Counted from the first letter of the stretch, positions 18,474-27,210 are shown. The stretch is 64,000 nucleotides of DNA from Billgrantia antri (GCF_019430905.1 NZ_JAHYCA010000006.1:62001-126000), one strand, 5' to 3'. Notes: a model not told the origin generated them from the letters alone. Numbers and translations: made by a program.

Positions 18474-19827
18474 ATGACCACTACAGCCAAGGAACAGGAA
18501 GCGCCCGCCATGGCGCTGCGTGCCGGCGAGCATCTGACACGTGGCCCCAACGAGCTCTATAGCCTGAGCCCCCGGCCCATCCCCTTGGGGCCTACGGCGG
18601 GTGCTGGGGCGGACGTGGGACGTCTGGTTCATCGCCGCGACGAGGCAACTCTGGATTTGCTGCATAACGTCAGCCGCAACGGCATGTTGGCCTGGGGGGG
18701 GGGCGGCGGTCTGGATGATGCTCGCCTTTATAGGGGTATTCTTCTTCGTCGTTTTTATGGTCTTTTATGGCGGCTTCACCTGGGGCGACGCACTGGGGAT
18801 CACGGGGGGAGGAGCCTATGTGGGGATTCTGCTTTTTACGATAGGCGGACTATGGCTCCCAGATCTCTGGATTCGCGGTTCCGCCCCGGTGCGCTTCCAT
18901 CGTCAGCGCCGCGAAGTGGCCTTCGTGGTGGAACATCCTGGGCGAAAGGTCTTTCTGCCGGCCCCCAGCGCGCACCTGATGTATGGCTTCTGGTTTGCGC
19001 TGTTTGCAAGTAGTGGCTTTTTAACATTGGTCAGTCTCGGTGGACTCGGGGGCGAGATGCATATGTTCGATCGCCAGGGTATTGCGCTGATGGCGACTGC
19101 TCATCTGGTCGTGTTGCCTGCTCTGGCCATCGGCTATGTCCTCTTCTACCGCTGGATGCGTCGCCTGGCCGGCTGGCGCAAGGAAACCGTCTTCGTGCCC
19201 TGGGAAGACGTGGTGGCGGTGGCGGCCCGCAACATGGCCGTCACCATCGGTGGGCCGGCGGGGCTGGGCTGGGAACTGCACATCCTGCCGCCGGACCCCG
19301 AGCGGCCGGGCTATAGCCTGGCCGGGTCCGGTGTCTCGGCCGGCATGACCGGCCTGCAGATGGCGATGATGCAATGGGAGCTGATCCGTCGCTATATGGA
19401 AGAGGGCCCCGAGGCGGCACCCGAACGCGCCGACGACTATAGCGTGGCCTGGTACAAGGAAGAGATGGCCAGGCAACGGAAGCGCCATGAGCGGGAGGGC
19501 AAGCCGTTCTGGCGCTACCGCATCAAGTGCTGGATGGAACTGGCCTACTTCGCCAGCTGGTACACCGAGTACCGCGTCAAGCATGTGCTGCCCAAGGCCA
19601 GCCCCAAGGGTTGGGTACAGGAGTGGTCCCAACCGCTTCCCGAATCCCAATGGGCCAGGCCCTCGGCGGAACTCACCGAACTGACGCGCCAGGTAGAGGC
19701 CGCTTATGCGCGTGGTGAGACCTTCCTCGACCTGGGGCCGGTGGAGAAACGCTTCGGGCAACCAAGCGCCGGCGAGGCGCCGAAGGCGGCCTATCCCAGC
19801 GTGCCCTTTGCCGCCCACTCAGGCTGA
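18474..19827 (+). CDS. Cassette protein Y, copy 2, split by a G10 tract (candidate phase-variable gene)
   Basis: The ATG at 18474 has a GGAGG site. The first frame (MTTTAKEQEAPAM...RNGMLAW) enters ten G at 18694-18703 and then runs into unrelated residues. With nine G it reads WGGAAVWMMLAFIGVFFF, a membrane helix, and continues to 19827, giving about 450 residues. The protein would have a cytoplasmic N-terminus, two pairs of helices, a segment RFHRQRREVAFVVEHPGRK, a conserved PWEDVVAVAARN, and a long charged C-terminus. It resembles DUF6708-like T6SS-linked proteins (tentative). The frame downstream of the tract is intact for about 375 codons. Confidence 0.65.
18694..18703 (+). repeat. G10 homopolymer tract in cassette gene Y copy 2
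   Basis: Ten consecutive G. Poly-G runs of this length inside coding sequence are classical slippage sites. Nine G puts the gene in frame; ten G leaves it off. Confidence 0.85.
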
Positions 19828-19919
19828 TACCAGAAAGGGGCTGGCTTGGCCATTTCCCGTCGGGAGTCGTGCGACCCGACACTGGGTTTCCCATCCAATT
19901 TTTCAGGAGCTGACGCGGC

Positions 19920-19985
19920 ATGGACGAAGCCAGCGTGAAGAACATCCAGGAAGAGAAGTAACGCAAGAATATCCGTCTTCGCTAA
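19920..19985 (+). pseudogene. 3' terminal fragment of a third cassette X copy
   Basis: Reads ATGGACGAAGCCAGCGTGAA and on to CGCTAA, matching the last 22 codons of the intact X gene, but with TAC changed to a TAA stop part way along. Nothing of the rest of the gene is visible upstream. It runs straight into module E, as the intact genes run into C and D. Confidence 0.7.
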
Positions 19986-20118
19986 GTCGTAGCGAATGAG
20001 CCAATAACTGGGCCTTTATGGGGAGGCCCTGGCCCCGCTGTTGCCTGAAATCGCGCAGCGGGGAGGAAAACGACAAAAGCAGGGAAGGCGCCTGAGCGTC
20101 TGCCCCGGCGGTAGCGTG
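19982..20118 (+). repeat. Terminator-ops intergenic module, copy E
   Basis: TAAGTCGTAGCGAATGAGCC, then GGGCCTTTATGGGGAGGCCC and CCCCGCTGTTGCCTGAAATC, ending GTCTGCCCCGGCGGTAGCGTG. Diverged but in the same block order as A to D. Confidence 0.8.
20107..20118 (+). promoter_or_regulatory. ops element (RfaH recruitment site), copy E
   Basis: Exact GGCGGTAGCGTG, 108 bases upstream of the frameshifted gene at 20226. Confidence 0.75.
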
Positions 20119-20225
20119 AACTTATAAGGAAAAGCTAATTATTTGCCTGTGAAGTTTCATGCTTTATAAGCGAGGCTGCGAGCCATCGATGCAGCCATAA
20201 TGTTACCAACGACAGGGATAGTAAA

Positions 20226-20857
20226 ATGCTACCGACGAGTTTCAAGGCTCCCTTCGACGTTCAGTTCATCACGGGCCTCTACCAGCGGCTGCAGGAGCAT
20301 GACGATTCGATTGTGCTACTACTGCGAACCAGGGCTGGACGGAAGATGACTGACCCAGAGAAGGCGGCTTTTGGCGAGATAAGAAATGCCGATGGCAAGA
20401 TGTTCTTCGGCATGAACGGAAAAGAAGGTATCGTGCACCTCAAGAAGGCTGGGAGCCTCGGTGGGCCGCTACTGGCCTATCTCAGGGAGGATGGGGTCGG
20501 TCAGCAAGACGTCACCTATGATCTTGGTACCATTGGGGTTTGTGCGTATGCGGTCTTGGTGGCAGTTGTCGGTTTTTTTATTCCAGCCAAAACTATATGC
20601 CTCTTCTGTTTCTTATCCTTCTAGCCTGTATCGCTTGCACGCTGCTTGGGGTGGCGTTGATGGCTCATGCCTATAAAGAAGGCAACGAGACATGGGCAAT
20701 TCCGGCCCTGGGTTGCCTGGGCATTGGCGCTCTGCCTACGGCGCCGGCGAGCCTGTTGGTGCTGCCCATGATGACGGCGCTCGGTCGTGCCAAGCTGCAG
20801 CGATTACTGCAGCAGGGTGATGATGGAGTGGTGAAGGATGCTCCCCTGCACCAGTAG
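20226..20857 (+). pseudogene. Membrane protein of the array, one-base frameshift at a T7 tract
   Basis: The first frame starts MLPTSFKAPFDVQF at 20226 and continues through a soluble domain of about 100 residues into a membrane helix (VLVAVVGFF). A T7 run at 20573-20579 then leads to a stop at 20624. With eight T it continues YSSQNYMPLLFLILLACIA, a second helix, and ends at 20857, a protein of about 210 residues. As with the other two broken genes, one base restores the whole frame. No family recognised. It is the last gene of the array and has a proper terminator behind it. Confidence 0.65.
20573..20579 (+). repeat. T7 homopolymer tract at the frameshift in the 20226 gene
   Basis: Seven T after GTCGG. 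Adding one T joins the two open frames. Confidence 0.75.
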
Positions 20858-20879
20858 TCAGCCAACTGGGGCGGTAACG

Positions 20880-20907
20880 AAAAGCCCGGCCAGTCGGTTG
20901 GGCTTTT
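20880..20907 (+). terminator. Rho-independent terminator at the end of the array
   Basis: AAAAGCCC (20880-20887) pairs with GGGCTTTT (20900-20907), ending in T residues. Confidence 0.75.
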
Positions 20908-20968
20908 CGTCATGCTGCAAAAAACCGGTATGTTGCAGCAAAGGCGAACAGGGTTGAAGAGGGCCATT

Positions 20969-21439
20969 ATGGTCACAATCGAGGTGTTTGACCCGTCACA
21001 TGTAAAAGAGGTGCTCACCATAGAGCTGACGGAAGAGCAGGTGGCGTTTGCCGGTGACGCGAAAGCGTTCCTGGATGAAGAGAATGGTTCCGTTCACCGC
21101 TATGTGATCAAGCTGAATAACAATGTCGTTGGCTTTTTCAAGCTGGACCTTGGGTATTCGGAGCGCTATGACTTTTGTCCTGATGGAGCATTGGGACTTA
21201 GGGCTTTTGCCCTGGGTAGTGATTATCAGGGAAAGGGGCTGGGCGTGGCTTCGGTAAGGGCTTTATTTGCCTATGCAAAAGAGCACTTTACAGGGCACAG
21301 GGAAATTTACCTGACGGTGAATTGCAAGAACCCGCGCGCGCATGCCTGTTACCTCAAGGGTGGCTTTGAAGATACGGGCGAATTGTACCATGGCGGGCCG
21401 GCGGGTCCGCAGCATGTCATGCGTGGACAAATTGTCTGA
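20969..21439 (+). CDS. GNAT family N-acetyltransferase
   Basis: A 156-residue protein; ATG at 20969 follows GAAGAGGG. It shows the GNAT core in order: YVIKLNNNVVGFFKLD (beta 2-3), LRAFALGSDYQGKGLG with the Q-G-K-G-L-G acetyl-CoA loop near residue 90, and a C-terminal LTVNCKNPRAHACYLKGGFE segment where N..A...Y..GF is the conserved motif 4/B. It is likely a small-molecule acetyltransferase, substrate unknown. It lies just after the array terminator and has host-like base composition, so it is probably outside the mobile region. Confidence 0.85.
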   Translation: MVTIEVFDPSHVKEVLTIELTEEQVAFAGDAKAFLDEENGSVHRYVIKLNNNVVGFFKLDLGYSERYDFCPDGALGLRAFALGSDYQGKGLGVASVRALFAYAKEHFTGHREIYLTVNCKNPRAHACYLKGGFEDTGELYHGGPAGPQHVMRGQIV

Positions 21440-21532
21440 TGCGCATCGCCTCAGAACGGTGAGCCATCTCCTCATCTTGCGCGACTCAATCGAGACAGGG
21501 CGCATCGTGCATTTCTTGCGGCCAAGCCGAAG

Positions 21533-21745
21533 CCAAAAAAAGCCCGGCCTTGCGGCCGGGCCTTTCATCGACGCTTCCCTATCCATCCTACCTTGGGCGT
21601 CCTGCCCAAGCTTCCCTGGGTCTGAGCATTCCGTCGCTCGGTCTTCCTTGATGGGCTCTCCCTAGCCCGATGTGCCTATCGTGACAGCTCGCGAGCCAGA
21701 ACGATTTAACCTGGGATAGCTTCGCGTGTAAGAAATTTCTGACAA
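21533..21745. repeat. Terminator-containing intergenic repeat, copy 1
   Basis: Begins with AAAGCCCGGCCTTGCGGCCG hairpin, then a pyrimidine-rich, purine-poor stretch (CTTCCCTATCCATCCTACC, AAGCTTCCCTGG), and ends TTAACCTGG...TGTAAGAAATT. The stretch at 28130-28337 has the same parts in the same order. No reading frame is supported here. The hairpin can terminate the 20969 gene. Confidence 0.6.
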
Positions 21746-21764
21746 ATGTCGCGGTTCATCGCCG

Positions 21765-22316
21765 CTATCGTTTCCACTTGATATTGCAGCCCATGGAGGG
21801 CATCTGGTTGGTGTCCGGCGCCTGCCCTGCCAGTACCGCATCCGCGGCGGCACGCAGGTCCTTGCCCGTTACCGGCGTCTCCTTGCTGGGGCGGCTGTCG
21901 TCGAATTGGCCGCGATAGGCCAGCCGATGGTTGCGGTCGTAGAGGAAGAAGTCGGGCGTGCAGGCGGCCTGGAAGGCGCGTGCCACCTCCTGGGTTTCGT
22001 CCACCAGGTAAGGGAAGTCGTAGCCGCGTGCCTGGGCTTCCTCGGCCATGCGCTCGGGGCTGTCGGCCGGGTGTGTCGCAAAGTCGTTGCTGTTGATGGC
22101 CACGACCGCGAGGCCACGATCGCCATACTCGCGAGCAAAGTCGGCGAAGGCATCGGCGATGTGCTTCACGAAGGGGCAGTGATTGCAGATGAAGGCCACC
22201 AGCAGGGGCGTGTCGCGGAACTGCTCGCTGTCGATTTCCGCCCCGTGGGGATCGGGCAAGCGGAAAGCCGGCAAGGGGCTTCCCAGTTCCGTCATGTGCG
22301 AAGGCGTCAATGACAT
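21765..22316 (-). CDS. Thioredoxin-fold peroxiredoxin-like protein (AhpC/TSA-redoxin type)
   Basis: A 183-residue cytoplasmic protein without signal peptide. It has the redoxin pattern LGSPLPAFRLPDPHG, then FICNHCPFVKHI with a CxxC near residue 44, INSNDFATHPADSPE, and ACTPDFFLYD with the cis-Pro. This CNHCPFVK subfamily is a conserved thioredoxin-like group of unproven substrate. The end IKWKR matches the usual family C-terminus. It is 33 bases downstream of the dienelactone hydrolase gene on the same strand, and probably co-transcribed with it. Confidence 0.85.
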   Translation of the reverse strand: MSLTPSHMTELGSPLPAFRLPDPHGAEIDSEQFRDTPLLVAFICNHCPFVKHIADAFADFAREYGDRGLAVVAINSNDFATHPADSPERMAEEAQARGYDFPYLVDETQEVARAFQAACTPDFFLYDRNHRLAYRGQFDDSRPSKETPVTGKDLRAAADAVLAGQAPDTNQMPSMGCNIKWKR

Positions 22317-22349
22317 GGATGCGAAGCCTCCTGTTCGTTTGGGTGAGTG

Positions 22350-23216
22350 CTATTGATTGAGTGTCTTGTCCAATAGCAGCAGCGCTGCCTGCCAGGAGGA
22401 GGCATCGGCCGCTGCGTTGTAGCCGAGCGGCAAGTCGAACTCCTCTGCCAGCGCATCGGCATCGGGATTCGTGAAACCATGCAAGGCCTGGGGGTAATTG
22501 ATCACTTTGACATTGGCCCCCTGTGCCTCGAGCGCGCGCGCCATGGCGGAGAGGTCGTCCCGCGCGACGAGGGAGTCCGCGCCGCCATTGTGGATCTGCA
22601 CCACACCCTCGAATTCTCCACGGGCGGAGGCCGCTTGGGTAGGAGCGCCGTGGAAGCTGATGACGGCCTCGAGCGGCATGCCGGACAAGGCCATGTTCAT
22701 CACGACCCCGCCGCCAAAGCAGTAGCCGATGGCCGCCATGCCGGTGTCCGCCACGGCGGGATGCTGGCGCAGCTGGGCCATCGCCGCTTCGAATCGGGCG
22801 CGGGCGGCGGGCCAATCCTGCATGACCTGCGAGGAGAATTCGCCCGCCTGGTCGGGGTGCGTGGCAACCTGGCCGCCGCCATACATGTCCACCGCCAAGG
22901 CCACGAAGCCCAGCGCGGCGAGCTGGTCGGCACGGGCACGGGCATATTCATCGAGTCCCCACCACTCGTGAACCACCAACACGGCCGGGCGTGGCGTTTC
23001 ATCATTGACGTTGCGCGCCAGGTAGCCCTGGTAGGTTTCACCACCGGTCGAGTACTCGAAAATTTCGCCCTCGACGCGTGGCCCCCAGGCCGGTATGAAC
23101 TCCGGATCGGTCTTGGGTTCGGCTTCGGCGGGTGTCGGCTGGTTGTTCTCCTGGGCCATGGCCGGGCTTGTCAGCCCAACTGAGAATAGGCACAAGAGCG
23201 TGAAAAGTAAGCGCAT
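22350..23216 (-). CDS. Dienelactone hydrolase family protein, exported
   Basis: A 288-residue alpha/beta hydrolase with a signal peptide (MRLLFTLLCLFSVGLTSPAMA). The family features are visible: VLVVHEWWGLDEYARARAD near residues 80-98, GYCFGGGVV with the nucleophile Cys of the dienelactone hydrolase family, and a late HGF with the catalytic His (QALHGFTNPDAD). The export signal means it works in the periplasm. The usual cytoplasmic role in chloroaromatic breakdown therefore does not apply directly, and the true substrate is unknown. Confidence 0.85.
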   Translation of the reverse strand: MRLLFTLLCLFSVGLTSPAMAQENNQPTPAEAEPKTDPEFIPAWGPRVEGEIFEYSTGGETYQGYLARNVNDETPRPAVLVVHEWWGLDEYARARADQLAALGFVALAVDMYGGGQVATHPDQAGEFSSQVMQDWPAARARFEAAMAQLRQHPAVADTGMAAIGYCFGGGVVMNMALSGMPLEAVISFHGAPTQAASARGEFEGVVQIHNGGADSLVARDDLSAMARALEAQGANVKVINYPQALHGFTNPDADALAEEFDLPLGYNAAADASSWQAALLLLDKTLNQ

Positions 23217-23323
23217 GCGCAGCTCTCCTTGCTCGTTTTTCTTGGTCAGGTCTCGAAGTCAGAGAGCATTAGTCTCCCATCCACTATTAACATAGCTGCC
23301 GACGAAGGGCCGCGTATACCGGC

Positions 23324-24709
23324 CTACTGCTCAGACGTCATTCGAGCCGTTGTGCGGTGAGTTGCCGGCTTCGCTACTGGCTGTGGATGGGCTCGCAGCA
23401 ACCAGGAGGCGGCGGCGACCCCCGCGAGGCCGAAGACGGCGCCGGGCAGGGCGCCGAGTGCCAGACTGGCGACAATGCCACCCAGCAATGCCGTGCCCCC
23501 GACAAGGATCGCCGATGTTCCTGTGGCAGAGACTACATCGCGCTTGCGGCGCATCTCGAAGGTCACTACCGCGACCATGACCGGCGCGACGGAGACGATG
23601 CACAGCAGAATCCACCACAGGCGGCCGAGCCAGAAGCCCGCCTCGCCCGGGATACCGGCATCGATGGGCAGGCCCAGGCGTTCGCCCAGCCAGGCGGCCG
23701 GAAGTTCGGCGATCTTGTGCCAGAGATAGAGCGGCATGCCCAGCGCGCCGAGGATCGTCACCACCCTGTCGATCCGGCGGCGCTCCAGCAGCCGGCGTAC
23801 GGGACTTTCGAAGGTCAGCACGACACCGACCTGGACCCACATCACGCCCACCAGGGCCAGAGTGGGCGGCAGCAGATTGCTGGGGATGCCGAAGGCGCCG
23901 TCCACCATGGCCACGGGGTAGCCCGAGGCCACGGCGGCAGCCAACCACAGCAGGCCGAGCAGCAGCAGGGCGAGGCCCCAGCCCAGCCCCGAGAAGCGAC
24001 CGCGCTTCCAGGCGATGCCGAGCTGCTGCGGCAGCAGCCAGACGGCAGCGGCATTGAGCCAGCCAATGCCGCCACCGTTGGCGGTGACCCGGGTCCCCAG
24101 CTCCAGCAGCTCGCCGGGTGTCGAAATGCCGGCGCGCAGCAGGTCGACTGCAGCGGCGACCAGCAGCAGGCCCGCCACGGCCTTGAGCCCCCAGCGATTG
24201 TCGGCCCACACGCTCAGCGGCAGCAGGGCCTGTACCCCCAGCAGCATCATCAGGAACCAGAGGTGGACGGTCAGCGAGTGGTTGAGGGGGCCGAGCAGGC
24301 GACCGCCGGTATAGGCGGCGAGGAGAACGAAGGCCACTAGCACCGCCAGGTAGGTGACGGTGGGGCGCGCCAGGCCAAGCGCCCGGCCGGCCCACCAATG
24401 CAGCTGGCGATGCCCTTGCTCCAGCCGGCGTTGGGCACCGTCCGCGCTGACGGCGGCCGAGACGAAAATGAACAGTGGGACCACCTGCAGTACCCAGGTA
24501 AGCACGCCGGCGCCCGTCCACACCAGCAGCAGGTGGTCGGTGGTGGTCATCAGGCCGTTCTCGAGCCGCGGCAGGGTAGCAATCCAGTGGCCGAACACGA
24601 CGACAAGCAGCGCACCGGCGCGCAGGGCGTCGGGATAGCGGTCCCGGCTTGCCTGAGTCTTGCCATTGTCTTTCGATGACGAGTCCAACTTCTGCGTTCC
24701 CTGTTTCAT
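23324..24709 (-). CDS. Acyltransferase-3-like multi-pass membrane protein
   Basis: About 461 residues with 10 to 12 hydrophobic helices. The N-terminal RYPDALRAGALLVVVFGHW has the R...R...VV..H arrangement of acyltransferase-3 (OafA-like) proteins, and MPLYLWHK near residue 330 is the second typical motif. Such enzymes move acyl groups across the inner membrane onto surface polysaccharides or lipids. The ATG at 24709 is preferred to the TTG at 24742. It is divergent from the 24858 gene and stands alone on its strand. Substrate unknown. Confidence 0.7.
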   Translation of the reverse strand: MKQGTQKLDSSSKDNGKTQASRDRYPDALRAGALLVVVFGHWIATLPRLENGLMTTTDHLLLVWTGAGVLTWVLQVVPLFIFVSAAVSADGAQRRLEQGHRQLHWWAGRALGLARPTVTYLAVLVAFVLLAAYTGGRLLGPLNHSLTVHLWFLMMLLGVQALLPLSVWADNRWGLKAVAGLLLVAAAVDLLRAGISTPGELLELGTRVTANGGGIGWLNAAAVWLLPQQLGIAWKRGRFSGLGWGLALLLLGLLWLAAAVASGYPVAMVDGAFGIPSNLLPPTLALVGVMWVQVGVVLTFESPVRRLLERRRIDRVVTILGALGMPLYLWHKIAELPAAWLGERLGLPIDAGIPGEAGFWLGRLWWILLCIVSVAPVMVAVVTFEMRRKRDVVSATGTSAILVGGTALLGGIVASLALGALPGAVFGLAGVAAASWLLRAHPQPVAKPATHRTTARMTSEQ

Positions 24710-24857
24710 AATGTCGCGTTTCCATTCGATCGGCGCTTGCAAATGTTCAACGCCTGGTGGATATTAGTTATCGAACAGTGTTTTTTAATATCATCCATGA
24801 AACGCCAGCGCCTTGCAAGCACGCCGTGAGAGTCGCTGAAACCGAGGAAAAAACGCC

Positions 24858-25427
24858 ATGGATACCCACACACTGCTGGTCCATGTCCTGCTGTATGTCT
24901 TCCTGCCGCTATGGGGAATCGCCGGCTTCGTCGACTGGTGCTGTCATCGCGCCACGCGAATCGAGGAGACCTCGGGGCTGAAGGAGACCCTGATGCACTC
25001 GGCCATGGGCATTCAAGTGGGCATTCCCATTCTCATGTGCCTGCTCTATCGCATCAACGTGCTGGTGCTGCTGCTCTGTCTGCTGGCCTGGGTGCTGCAC
25101 GAGGTCGTGGCCCACTGGGACGTGCACTACGCCGCACCCCGGCGGCACATCAGCATCTGGGAAATGCATGCGCACAGTTACCTGGCCAGCCTGCCGTTCT
25201 ACATGCTGGCCATGATCATGGTGATCAACTGGCAGGTGGTGGTGGACCTAGTGACCCTCAACTGGACGGGGCAGATGCATCTCGTGCCCGTTGACGTGCC
25301 CCACGGCGGCGAGCGCTACCTGCCCTACTATCTGACCTTCATGGCACTGCTGTGCGTTTTTCCCTACCTCGAAGAGAACCTTCGCTGCCTGCGTCACTAC
25401 CTGAAGCACAAGGGAGAGTCCGCATGA
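24858..25427 (+). CDS. His-rich integral membrane protein of the KAS III-diiron oxidase cluster
   Basis: A 189-residue protein with four hydrophobic helices. Conserved-looking histidines are placed at helix ends: DWCCHR, LMHSAMG, LHEVVAHWDVHYA, and EMHAHSYLA. Clusters of His of this kind occur in membrane di-iron hydroxylases and desaturases, but the full eight-His pattern is not clear, so the function is open. The stop overlaps the next ATG (ATGA), and the four genes from 24858 to 28072 are tightly linked, which points to a shared pathway. Confidence 0.5.
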   Translation: MDTHTLLVHVLLYVFLPLWGIAGFVDWCCHRATRIEETSGLKETLMHSAMGIQVGIPILMCLLYRINVLVLLLCLLAWVLHEVVAHWDVHYAAPRRHISIWEMHAHSYLASLPFYMLAMIMVINWQVVVDLVTLNWTGQMHLVPVDVPHGGERYLPYYLTFMALLCVFPYLEENLRCLRHYLKHKGESA

Positions 25428-26524
25428 GCGTCTACATCACCAGTACCGGCCATTACCTGCCGGGTGAGCCCGTGGACAACGAACGGATAGAGGCGGTACT
25501 CGGCCTGGTGCACGGCAAGCCGAGCCGGCTGAAGCGACGCATCCTGCAATCCAACGGCATCCGGCAACGCCATTACGCCATCGATGCCGATCACAACACC
25601 CTGATCAGCAACGCCGAGATGGCGGCGCGGGCGGGGCAGGCCTGCCTTGACGACGGCTTTCTCGGCAAGTCACGACTCGACATGCTCAGCGTGGCCACCA
25701 GCCAGGGCGATCTGGTGCTTCCGGGGTTCGGCAGCATGGTTCAGGCGGAGCTGAGCGTGGCCGGCGTCGAACTGCACAGCAGCCATGGCATCTGCTCCAG
25801 CAGCATGATGGCACTCAAGGCGGCCTACACCGGGCTGAAGGCCGACGAGCACGACAATGCCCTGGTGATCGCCAGCGAGCTGGCCTCACGCCTGTTCAAG
25901 GCCAGCCGCTACGAGGCGGTGTCGGAAGAGGTCGACTTCAACGCTGAATTCCTGCGCTGGATGCTGTCGGACGGCGCCGGGGCGCTGCTGCTGGAAAACG
26001 TACCGCGTCGGCGCTGCTTTCGCATCGACTGGATTCGCGGCTTCTCCCACGCCGACGCCTACCCGGTGTGCATGAGCGTCGGCCGGACGGTCGACGGCGA
26101 GCGAAGCTGGCAGGACTTCGCCACCTACGGCGAGGCGGAGGCTGCCGGGGCCCTGCTGATCCGCCAGGACGTTCGCCTGCTCGACAACATCGTCAAGCTG
26201 GGGGTGGATGGGCTGCTGCGCTTGATCGACGAGCGGCGAGTCGAGGTGGGCAAGGTCGACCATGTGCTCTGCCATTATTCGTCGCACTACTTTCGCGGCA
26301 AGATCTTCGACATGTTGACCCAGGCCGGCGCGGCCATCCCCGAGGAGAAGTGGTACACCAACCTCTATACCCGCGGTAACACCGGCTGCGCCTCGATGTT
26401 CATCATGCTCGACGAGTTCCGCCGTACCCAGGACTACCGGGCTGGCGACACCATCCTGTGCATGGTGCCGGAAAGCGGCCGCTTCAATAACGTCTACATG
26501 CAGCTCACGGTCGTGGAGGAGTAA
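25424..26524 (+). CDS. Beta-ketoacyl-ACP synthase III-like enzyme
   Basis: A 366-residue thiolase-fold protein. The ATG at 25424 overlaps the upstream stop. It has the KAS III triad in order: Cys124 in SSHGICSSSMMAL, His in VLCHYSSHYFRGK and Asn in LYTRGNTGCASMF. The MSVYITSTGHYLPGEPV start and the NGIRQRHYA segment are typical of FabH-like proteins. It differs from housekeeping FabH in length and by sitting outside any fab operon. It probably condenses or transfers a specialised acyl chain, with the neighbouring oxidase acting on the product. Confidence 0.8.
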   Translation: MSVYITSTGHYLPGEPVDNERIEAVLGLVHGKPSRLKRRILQSNGIRQRHYAIDADHNTLISNAEMAARAGQACLDDGFLGKSRLDMLSVATSQGDLVLPGFGSMVQAELSVAGVELHSSHGICSSSMMALKAAYTGLKADEHDNALVIASELASRLFKASRYEAVSEEVDFNAEFLRWMLSDGAGALLLENVPRRRCFRIDWIRGFSHADAYPVCMSVGRTVDGERSWQDFATYGEAEAAGALLIRQDVRLLDNIVKLGVDGLLRLIDERRVEVGKVDHVLCHYSSHYFRGKIFDMLTQAGAAIPEEKWYTNLYTRGNTGCASMFIMLDEFRRTQDYRAGDTILCMVPESGRFNNVYMQLTVVEE

Positions 26525-26526
26525 TC

Positions 26527-27210
26527 ATGGAAAGCAAGGTCACTACCCAGTTGGGGCAGGAGTGCCTGCAGGGACTGATGCGCGTCTGGTTCGATTTCGA
26601 GCGCCAATTGGGTCGGGTGCCGGTCATCCAGCGTTTGGAACGCGGCAAGTTCACCCGCGAGGATTACCGTAACCTGCTGCTGCACCTGCGTCAGCAGGTG
26701 ATAGAAGGGGCGCGCTGGATCACCCGCGGTGCCTCCAGCTTCGAGCGGGATTATGCCGACGTGCGCTCGGAGGTGATCGGCCATGCCAAGGAGGAGCATC
26801 GCGACTACGAAATGCTGGAGGCGGACTTCGTGGCGGCGGGCGGCGAGCTGAGCGAGATTCGCGCAGGGCAGCGCAATGCCGGCAGCGAGGCGCTGCACGC
26901 CTTCATGATGTATCGCGCCAGCCAGCCCAACCCGGTGGACCTGATCGGCGCCATGTGGATCATCGAAGGGCTGGGGCAGAAGATGGCCGGCGACTGGGCC
27001 CGGCGGATCGACGAGGCCACCGGTGGCGATGGTCGTTACACCCGCTTCATGCGCTACCACGGCGAGAACGACGACGCCCACCTGGACAAGCTCTACGCAC
27101 TGATCGATCGGGTATGCGGCACGCCGCAAGACCAGAAGTCGATACTGCGCACCGCGCGGGTGGTGGCGCGGCTCTACGCTCTGCAACTGGAGGAGGTCGA
27201 TCATGGCTGA
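26527..27210 (+). CDS. Iron-containing haem-oxygenase-like diiron oxidase
   Basis: A 227-residue all-helical protein. Likely metal ligands appear in the family order: Glu60 (QQVIEGARW), His86 and a nearby acidic cluster (GHAKEEHRDYE), a later Glu (MWIIEGLGQKM) and a His/Asp pair (RYHGENDDAHLDKL). This is the haem-oxygenase-like diiron oxidase (HDO) fold, whose known members cleave or oxidise fatty acids or amino acids (for example UndA). It starts two bases after the KAS III-like gene and overlaps the next one, so it is operonic. Substrate unknown. Confidence 0.7.
   Translation: MESKVTTQLGQECLQGLMRVWFDFERQLGRVPVIQRLERGKFTREDYRNLLLHLRQQVIEGARWITRGASSFERDYADVRSEVIGHAKEEHRDYEMLEADFVAAGGELSEIRAGQRNAGSEALHAFMMYRASQPNPVDLIGAMWIIEGLGQKMAGDWARRIDEATGGDGRYTRFMRYHGENDDAHLDKLYALIDRVCGTPQDQKSILRTARVVARLYALQLEEVDHG

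Noticed and set aside
11913..20118. Integron-like cassette array with attC sites
   Set aside because: The repeats between genes suggested attC, but they lack the R-box GTTRRRY/RYYYAAC arrangement, no integrase is near, and the repeats resolve into terminator plus ops.
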